DNA from: Chrysopilus asiliformis
Taxonomy: Eukaryota; Arthropoda; Insecta; Diptera; Rhagionidae
Assembly: GCA_964034945.1 (NCBI GenBank)
Contig: OZ035960.1
Span: forward strand, 31,612,368 to 31,676,367
DNA length: 64,000 nucleotides
Direction: 5' to 3'
Below the pieces are notes generated by a model. The model had not been told where the DNA came from. It was given only the letters and a program-made list of their open reading frames with translations, and did not search any database. The translations under genes and the position numbers were made by a program. Position 1 is the first letter of the stretch, and the number at the start of each line of letters is the position of its first letter. This document shows positions 56,624 through 64,000 of the stretch, piece by piece.

Positions 56624-58084
56624 TTTCCACTCAAGTTTTTTCTTTCTTTTTTTCGAACAGACTTCGAATTAATTTACTTCGTTTTCGTTGCTTCGAGTAT
56701 TTAATTAGCAATCTTATACTTATTTTATAGTAATTTAACTAATTAATAGGTATAACAAATTGTACTAAAGTTCGGGTGTCACTTAAGTATTAGATTAAAC
56801 ATTTTTTTACGTTTTTGTTATTCTTTGGCATGGTACTGAAAGATACAATAATTTATGGGACTATTTTACTGCTGGTGATGCTGCTGTATTTTTTATTTTC
56901 CCAAAAAAAACTTTATTTCGTGTTGAAAACGCGATTACCGATGGGAATTTTAATCGAAACATTTAATAATATCAGTCGAAATCACCGAAAAATCTTATAA
57001 TTTTACTAGAGGTGTGCCTTTAGGTAAAAACTAACGATAAGAAAATTTGGCAAAAACAATGAAATATTATAAAAATTATTCGAAAATTTAGAAAGTTTAC
57101 GGTACAGAATAGTTGAAACAGGTCAGGAAAAAGGATATTGTGGTATCGAGAGAAATGAAGAAGTCAATCCTTCGACAAAGTAGACATAAATTCTCGATTT
57201 CCTTTAACCCAAAATATTGGGTGGATAATACAGAGAAGGTCGAGAAGTGGGTAACGATTGTAGATTGAAACGAGAAACAAAACATTGATATATGAAGGCG
57301 AATCGAGAGAGCAGTAAAACTATGGGTTTCAAGGGGCTTTTCTAGTCAAGTATTCGAAATTTAAAATTCAGAAAACCCTCAAAGGGTAGTAATCCTAGCT
57401 ACAGGACATCATAAATAACTGTAGGTATATTACTTTAGGTGAATGGATCTCCAAAATAAATGAAAGAAAGTTAAGTTGTTTAGCTTCTTGCGACTTTATA
57501 AAAATTTTCCAAATTTAAAAAATGCCGAAAAAAAACTATTGCAAAGAACATTTAGCAATACACCCTGTAGAACTGTCAAATAAAATGAATGCCATTCGAA
57601 ACCGGTATTTTTTGGAAAATAAATCATTTCAAATTTACCGCAAAAATGTAAACGCACTACACGAAAAATTACACCCCAAATGTTCAAAGTTCAAAGCCCT
57701 ATTTTAAGTATGTAAATACGGGTAGACATTCTCCATTAAAACAAACGATAATGTAGGCCATATAGAGGTAAATGAACATTCCCGGTAAACTTCTGGTAAA
57801 ATTATTACGGAGTACCGCAGTTTCAAGGCGAGGCTCCCAAAGTTATGGGAGAAAAAAAAATGTTTTTTATGGCACTTGATATTTGCCAACAGAGAACATT
57901 TAATTAATTGCCTTTGGGCTTTTGTGTTACAAGTAAATATAAAAGGAGCTTCTAAAGCGGTGTCCAATAAAAGCTTATCTGCTTGAAATATATACGAAGT
58001 TAAAGTAAGGTGGTTTGTTCAGAAAGTTGAGCGATTTGAATTTTCATGTTGGGAAATTTAAACTTTAACCCAATACTGCATGAT
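56624..58084. other. 5' flank of the unrecognised gene
   Basis: Presumably contains the promoter and 5' UTR of the minus-strand gene, but no element could be placed. Only chance open frames. Confidence 0.3.
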
Positions 58085-58745
58085 TTTTATACTCTATATG
58101 ATATATCATAAAGGAGTATATTAGATTTAGTACACTGTTTGTAATGCACGAACCAATCATCGGACACTAAAATGAACTACACCAGGGTGTTGAGGATGAC
58201 AAAAGATTTTGATTTGCGCATGTCCATCCGTCTGTCTGTCTGTCCGTCCGTAAACACCATAACTATCGAAAGGATTGAGCTAGAGACTCGAAATTTTATA
58301 TATTTGCTCGTAAATGACTCGGCTAAGTTCTTGAATGGCCAAAATCGAGTCATATCTTTCGCTTCCCCCATACAAACGAAATAGTTTTTTACAATTTTCT
58401 CGAAAACGGTGAGTTATATTGAAAATTTTAGTAAGGTAAAATGTGTTTAGAATAGGATTTTATATAAAACATCCATACATCGAAATCCCATCGGACAACT
58501 GCTGCCCTCCTCTCCCATGCAAATGGAATACTTTTCTTCTCTTTTCTCGAAAACGGTGAGTAGTATTGAAAAATTTATAAAGGCAAAATCGGTTTAAAAT
58601 ATGATTTTACATAGCCGTTACATACATCAAAATCCAACCGGACCACTCTCATATAGAAATGATTTTTTTTAAATAAACATTTTGCCCGTCATCATATAGA
58701 GTATTTGACGATTGGTCCCAGGCAATTGTAGCTTTTCTTATGTTT
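58085..58745 (-). repeat. Dispersed repeat R2, copy 2 (uninterrupted)
   Basis: Inverse relative of 17460-18435. It has a (GTCY)n tract (58228-58250) and a local duplication around CTCGAAAACGGTGAGT (58395 and 58547). Near 58145-58160 it provides the empty site for the TTAA element in copy 1. Confidence 0.75.
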
Positions 58746-59408
58746 TTATCAATTTTTTAAATAATTTTTTTTATAATTTTTAGTTTTTATAATTTTTAGT
58801 CTTTAAATCAGGCATCATGAGCTAGTGGCTCGGCTGGCTCATGACACAGATTGGCTTTAACAGCGTAGCCACTATAATCGACCTTTTATTGTGTGCTGTA
58901 ATGCGGCTTCGGATCGCAGGAATAAAACGAATCGTTCTTTGAGTTGGAATCGGGGCATTATTAGCATGACGCATTTCATTTTAAATCAGTTCGTGTCAAG
59001 CCATTGCCGTGGAAGGTTGTGTTTCATTGAACTGTATTTTTATTTGTAGTGGTTATAAATTTTTATTGTAAAGGAAGCGACAGTTACTTTGATGACCCCT
59101 GCTTTAAATAATTTAAAATTGAAACTTTACGCGGTGCAATACTTTTTTTTTGGAAATGTTAACGTGGATAAAAATATTTTTCTTTAAAACGAGTTTTTTG
59201 CTTGAAGCTTTTTCACTATAAAAATACTTTTTGCCTTCTGAAGCCTTTTTAACGCCCACTGTTACAGTCACAGCAACCAACAAAAATGCCTAATAGACAA
59301 GTAGATAAAGATCCCGAAAAATTAACCTTTTTGTAACAAGATTTCTGTACTGTATTTCCGAAAAAAGGTACATGCCGATTTTTAACCGACTTCCAAAAAA
59401 GGAGGAGG
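58746..59408. other. Intergenic sequence with a GC-richer patch
   Basis: 58815-59010 is less AT-rich and contains ATGAGCTAGTGGCTCGGCTG; no coding or RNA assignment possible. Confidence 0.3.
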
Positions 59409-59612
59409 TTATCAATTCGTTTTGGTCCAACTTTATTTATTTATTTATTTATTTTTTATTTATTTATTTATTTATTTATTTTATATCTGTATGTTCACGC
59501 AGTACTTGGGTTATCAATTCGTTTTGGTCCAACTTTATTTATTTATTTATTTATTTTTTATTTATTTATTTATTTATTTATTTTATATCTGTATGTTCAC
59601 GCAGTACTTGGG
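59409..59612 (+). repeat. Exact 102-bp tandem duplication with (TTTA)n
   Basis: Two apparently identical units, each holding a (TTTA)n microsatellite and ending ATGTTCACGCAGTACTTGGG. The Leu/Phe/Ile/Tyr-rich open frames here come from the microsatellite. Confidence 0.95.
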
Positions 59613-59732
59613 TGCCGTTGCATGGATTTTGTTGAAACGTTGGTGGATGACAGAGTTCACTCCCTAGTTGGTCCCATTTTAATTTCCCCTCTCTCCGACG
59701 TTTCCCGGCCTTCCCCTCCCCTGTCAACTCCC

Positions 59733-60270
59733 AATCGGATGGTCCGATCGATCTGAAAATTTGTATGCGTACATTTTGGGGGACGGCTAGTGTTTTCCCC
59801 TTATCTATTTTCCCCTACCCCTTTCGCTTCTTAACCCCTCCCCTGTCAACTCCCAATCGGATGGTCCGATCGGTCTGAAAATTTGTATGCGTACCTTTTT
59901 GGGGGACGGCTAGTGTTTTCCCCTTATCTATTTTCCCCTACCCCTTTCGCTTCTTAACCCCTCCCCTATCAACTCCCAATCGGATGGTCCGATCGATCTG
60001 AAAATTTGTATGCTCACATTTTGGGGGACGGCTAGTGTTTTCCCCTTATCTATTTTCCCCTACCCCTTTCGCTTCTTAGCCCCTCCCCTATCAACTCCCA
60101 ATCGGATGGTCCGATCGATCTGAAAATTTGTATGCTCACATTTTGGGGGACGGCTAGTGTTTTCCCCTTATCGATTTTCCCCTACCCCTTTCGCTTCTTA
60201 ACCCCTCCCCTGTCCCCTAATCGGATGGTCCGATCGGTCTGAAAATTTTTATGCGTATATTTTGGGGGGC
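59733..60270 (+). repeat. Tandem array T: about five units of 121-122 bp
   Basis: ATCGGATGGTCCGATCG recurs near 59734, 59855, 59977, 60099 and 60218, with a pyrimidine-rich stretch between (TTTTCCCCTACCCCTTTCGC). GC content is above the surroundings. Sequence is unrelated to repeat S although the period is the same. Confidence 0.9.
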
Positions 60271-60980
60271 AGCGAATCCTTCAACCCTCAAATTTTCCAG
60301 ATAAAAAACAAACACATATCGGGGTTTTTAGGGTCGCCTAATCCAATTCTAATGTTTAGAAGTCTGTAAGGTTAACGAAAGGTTTCTGTCGATCTAAAAA
60401 ATGTTGGTGACCAAAATTTTTGCTGTCGACCTCTAAAATTTAGTTTACAACTTACTGTTGCTATCCCTAAAAATTCGCTGTTTGGAACGATCAAAGTTTT
60501 GCTCTACCCATTTCCTAACATTAAATAGGTATATCCTATAATATATTACGAGGACTGTCGTCCTTCTGTCTGTCAGTCTGTCTGTCTGCACAATGGATCT
60601 CGAAAACAGGCCTAACGATTTTCATGAAACTTGGGTGTTAGGGATTTTCGGGGACAAAAATACGATCTAGATAGGTATCCCCTCTGAGAAAATTCCCCTT
60701 CGACACCCCTCGCCTGGTATCTTCGAATTCGGTGGTCCGATCTTAATGAAGCTTTACAGTATTACTAAGAAGGCTAAAGGGTTTGATTTTCCACTACAAA
60801 ACCTGACTTTTCCCTCCCCTCGATACCCCTCGCCTGGTTTCTTCGAATTGGCTGGTCCGATCTTAATGAAACTTTCCAGTGTCACTAAGGGGGTTGAAGG
60901 CTATCGATTCGTAACGCCGTTTTCGCACGCGGGCTGCGGCTTTACTTGCTCTACCCATTTCCTAACATTAAATATATCTA
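60271..60980 (+). repeat. Repeat tail with two 114-bp-type units and 28-bp direct repeats
   Basis: 60300-60375 contains an inverse fragment of repeat S. CTCGCCTGGT(A/T)TCTTCGAATT recurs at 60709 and 60828. A 28-bp direct repeat beginning TGCTCTACCCATTTCC stands at 60500-60527 and 60947-60974. A (GTCT)n tract lies at 60566-60590, preceded by the hairpin AGGAC-TGTC-GTCCT. Confidence 0.6.
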
Positions 60981-61017
60981 TATAATGTATATACCAAAAA
61001 TCACTAAAAATTATAAA

Positions 61018-61525
61018 ATAAAAAACTTTTTAAAAAAAAGTAAAAAAAACCGACTTAAAAATGCACTAAAAAGGAAAAAATAATTTTTTTGGAAGTTGGT
61101 GCCAAAATAGAAACAAACAATTTGCTCTCTTTTATTGTACAATCTAAAAGTATTAAAATACATATTGAATGGGTTTTATATTCCCCAAATTTTGAATATC
61201 GATTCTTGTCACTATAAAAAATTTATTTTTATCACATCGAATATTTGCAATGCATTAAACGAAACGCGGGATGTAAAAATTATAGTCATTGTGATATTTT
61301 AACCGCGAGTCTATTGTACATAAAAGTACTCGACAACTGTAAAAAGCTTTTGATTGTCTTAACAATTCTTGTTACAATAAAATTATTTGTAACACTCAAG
61401 AAATATGAATAGAAGTCCTCTTTAAGTTTCTATTTTGGCACCAACTTCCAAAAAAATTATTTTTTCCTTTTTAGTGCATTTTTAAGTCGGTTTTTTTTAC
61501 TTTTTTTTAAAAAGTTTTTTAATGT
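61018..61525. repeat. Palindrome P, copy III: 100-bp inverted repeats around a 305-bp core
   Basis: Arms contain ACCGACTT, AAAATGCACTAAAAAGG and TTGGAAGTTGGTGCC. Unlike copies I and II, the centre is a 305-bp AT-rich segment. The array before it is T, not S. Confidence 0.8.
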
Positions 61526-62195
61526 AATCAAATTAGGTTCGTCCCGAAACTTTTTTCCACACATTACCCACGCATTCTATAAAATACTTGCTAACAAATG
61601 TTAAAAAAGGGATGAAAATGTAGTTAATTAACTAGAAGAACCAATGATTCTTTTACATGTAAAACTTCATCATTTAACGCAAATGTAATTTAATTAAATT
61701 CAAATGACTTTTAACCTTTAACCCAATTACGGTTCAAATAGATGAGGATTTTTGAACTGCAGCTCAACCTTTATTTCCAAGGAATTCCCTTTTCGATATA
61801 AAAATAAGTTTAGGAAAATTGCTATATTATAAAAATATTAAACACGAGACATAAAAGTATCTGCGAGTACATGAAAAGGTTTGAGCATTTAACAAAAGAA
61901 GTCTGCAGAAAAAAATACAATTCCTTTTTTCAGAAAAGCTTTGTTCAGGTTAAATTTATTTTTGAAGTTTCAAAGAACTGGGAAAATAATAAAAAAAAAA
62001 GATTTCCAACAAAATCTGATTTCAACCTAACGAAGAAACAAAAAAGGAGCCCACAGAAAGGAAATTGAATAAATGATGCTTAAATTTTATACTTCTTTAA
62101 AGGATACACTGTAATAAAATATAGAAAGGTTCCTTGAAGTGTTTCAATCATGCTAAATTTGATTTAAGATCCTGCAGTTGTAATTATTTGAATAG
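61526..62195. other. Intergenic sequence, nothing recognised
   Basis: A Lys-rich open frame at 61871-62068 has no recognisable motif. Confidence 0.3.
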
Positions 62196-62290
62196 GAGTT
62201 GTCCATAAAATACGTCACGCGTTTAGAATAAAATACGTCAGGCGTTTAGAAATAAAAACCGTCACGCGTTTAGAATAAAATACGTCCGAT
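62196..62290 (+). repeat. Tandem repeat of about 30 bp, TACGTCACGCGTTTAGAA
   Basis: Three to four units follow TTGTCCATAAAATACGTCAC, the end sequence of the MITE in CAP intron 6; probably an expanded MITE end. Confidence 0.75.
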
Positions 62291-62405
62291 TTTGGCCGTT
62301 CAAGAACTTAGCCGAGCCATTTGCGAGAAACGCAAATATACAAAATTTCAAGTCTCTAGCTTTCAAAAGTTATTGTATTCACGGACATATAGACATGGGG
62401 GGGGG
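62291..62405 (+). repeat. Fragment of repeat R2
   Basis: CCGTTCAAGAACTTAGCC and CAAAATTTCAAGTCTCTAGC match 17697-17790. Confidence 0.6.
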
Positions 62406-62632
62406 GTGTAAAATTTTATAGATAGCCTCTAAAATTTCGGACAGACCTTTTTTGTTTTTGAAATTCTTTCTTTCGACATTTGTTAGGATTTTCTGCATAT
62501 TAGAACAGTTTTTACCACCCAGCAATAGTTATCGCTGCTAATTTCGGGAATATAAGAAGCGTAAATTTTAAATGAAAGTGCGATACACAGACAAAAACCT
62601 TTGGCTCGCAACATAAATGGTTTACCATAGAC

Positions 62633-62849
62633 CAGTGGTTTCCAAACTTTATTTTACCACGGCTCCCTTAAAAATATTTGAACAGTTATGTTTGCTACGG
62701 GGTAAGAGTAGCATCAGCAGCATAGTAGTTAATATGTACCTATATGTTACGTATTGTATTAGCTGCACGTGCACTTTTTTTTGTCAATACTGGCTAATAT
62801 TCGCGCCTACCCTTAGACTGTTCCACGCCTCCCAGTTTGGAAAACGCTG
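62633..62849. mobile_element. 217-bp hAT MITE with a perfect 8-bp duplication
   Basis: CCATAGAC at 62625-62632 and 62850-62857. Ends CAGTGGTTTCCAAACT and the inverse of CAGCGTTTTCCAAACTG, with ACGGCTCCCTTAAAAATA inside, the classic hAT pattern. Confidence 0.9.
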
Positions 62850-62859
62850 CCATAGACTA

Positions 62860-63740
62860 TAATATCATAATGTAAAACGCGACCGGAGCTTTTCAATTAG
62901 GATTCCATAACAGATTTTCCTACCTGAATCTCGCAGCTGTAGTTTTACATGGATACGAAACGATGAAAAAGCTGCACCACTTGTAAGGGGTTTTTTTTTG
63001 TTGTGACTCAACAAAAAACCTTACAATTTACAGTCCGAATTTTAAATTTGAATGAAGAATTTTTCAAATAAACTTGAAGGAAAAAACTGGTTACAATCGC
63101 GAAATCTCGTAAAAGGGAGGGGCTTGACTCGAAGTTGTGAGGGCTTCGGAAAATCGGCCTACTAAGAACGTTCCCAAATGTTCGGCAAAATATTTAACAA
63201 GGATTTTCAGTTTTGAAAAGACTGCAACATTTGAAGGATTTTAACTTTAAGAAAAAAAAAACTCGAACATTTGTAAGGTTGTAACTTATTTGTAGGGTCA
63301 TATTCTCGTATTGTAGAAAAACATATTTTCTTTCTTGTATAACCGTATTTTCACAGTGTTACGAAAAAAAGGTTGTAGAATTTCCTAAAATTTGGGTAAA
63401 AGGGAAAATTGAATGTTTTAATAGGGATCTGTGACGTTTTTCGAAGAATCAGGTGAAAGATAATTGCGAAAATGAAAGCCAACCACATTTACAATTAAAT
63501 TTCATCCTTGTTAGTTGTGGATTTGAAAATGATTAAATTGAGACTTTTAGAAGGTATAGGAGGCACAATTCAGTTTGTCTCGAATCGCATGACATCTATT
63601 TTGAAGGATGATATACTAATATATATAGTCATTTTGGGATGATGAGCTCATTAGGAAAAGCGGCTAAGTATCATTACGTTAATTTATAATATTTTCACTT
63701 AAATCTTACTCTTAGCCCATCAACGTCATTTCTGAATTTC
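62860..63740. other. Intergenic sequence, nothing recognised
   Basis: AT-rich, no gene or repeat boundary. Confidence 0.3.
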
Positions 63741-64000
63741 GTGATCTTTATCATGTTTGCTTTTAAGACTTAATAACAAGAATTCTGTATCTGTAGATAC
63801 TTTGGGTAATTCAATAAAATGTGTTATAAATGAAATTTACTTTAGGAAATGTGAAAAGATCATGAAAGATAAGTTTCAAAGAAAGCTCAAGAAAAGGAAA
63901 ATCGGTGAGTTTAAATTCGCAAGGGATAAGAAAAACTTAAAGAAGGTCATCCCGAAGAAAGCCCGAAAGTTTATTATTTTCATATTTTTTCGCAAAGTAG
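63741..64000 (+). other. Lys-rich open frame running off the window
   Basis: After TGA near 63738 one frame stays open for about 86 codons to the window end, including KCEKIMKDKFQRKLKKRKI. TTTACTTTAG at 63835-63844 and GGTGAGT at 63905 could be splice sites of a short exon. No family recognised; may be chance. Confidence 0.15.

Noticed and set aside
59372..59667. Hydrophobic Leu/Phe/Tyr-rich peptides resembling membrane segments
   Set aside because: Translation of (TTTA)n within a tandem duplication.

Overview
The window is eukaryotic and almost certainly from an insect. It is very AT-rich, its genes carry short GT-AG introns, and its long introns and intergenic DNA are packed with nested transposon debris. 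The gene set is a long-isoform cyclase-associated protein, a short-tailed ribophorin I and a C2H2 zinc-finger protein. That fits a dipteran, possibly a nematoceran, but the species call is an inference.

Four protein-coding genes can be assembled, all on the minus strand. (1) 4585-6032 is a two-exon C2H2 zinc-finger protein of 459 aa with 11 fingers. (2) 15563-16988 is a two-exon ribophorin I, an oligosaccharyltransferase subunit of 455 aa. (3) 19452-26183 is an eight-exon cyclase-associated protein (capulet/CAP) of 662 aa, with an N-terminus that looks N-myristoylated. (4) 36132-56623 is an unrecognised three-exon gene of about 428 aa, with a Cys-rich, then Lys-rich N-terminus and two introns of about 8 and 11 kb. 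Everything between 36.3 and 56.2 kb apart from its middle exon therefore lies in introns of one gene. I found no tRNA, rRNA or CRISPR array.

The rest is a dense catalogue of DNA transposons, many with target-site duplications (TSDs) that can be read directly. There are at least eight PIF/Harbinger-type elements with TAA or TTA duplications, one carrying a decayed MADF gene. Six elements are flanked by TTAA (piggyBac-like). One of these sits in a dispersed repeat whose uninterrupted relative lies 40 kb away in the same window. Two hAT elements have perfect 8-bp duplications. A frameshifted 1.29-kb mariner lies inside a TTAA element. Two elements look Helitron/Helentron-like (DINE-1 style), with a 162-163-bp tandem array, a (GTCT)n tract and a terminal hairpin followed by CTAG.

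The least familiar structure is a composite repeat. A long A/T-rich palindrome carrying the motif AAAATGCACTAAAAAG is followed by an array of about 120-bp units, each with a small hairpin, and then (in at least one copy) a conserved tail. Two complete palindrome-plus-array copies (41.6-43.0 kb, 54.6-55.4 kb), two palindrome-less arrays (37.9-39.0 kb, 49.2-49.6 kb) and a third palindrome (61.0-61.5 kb) are present. I cannot assign it to a known class.
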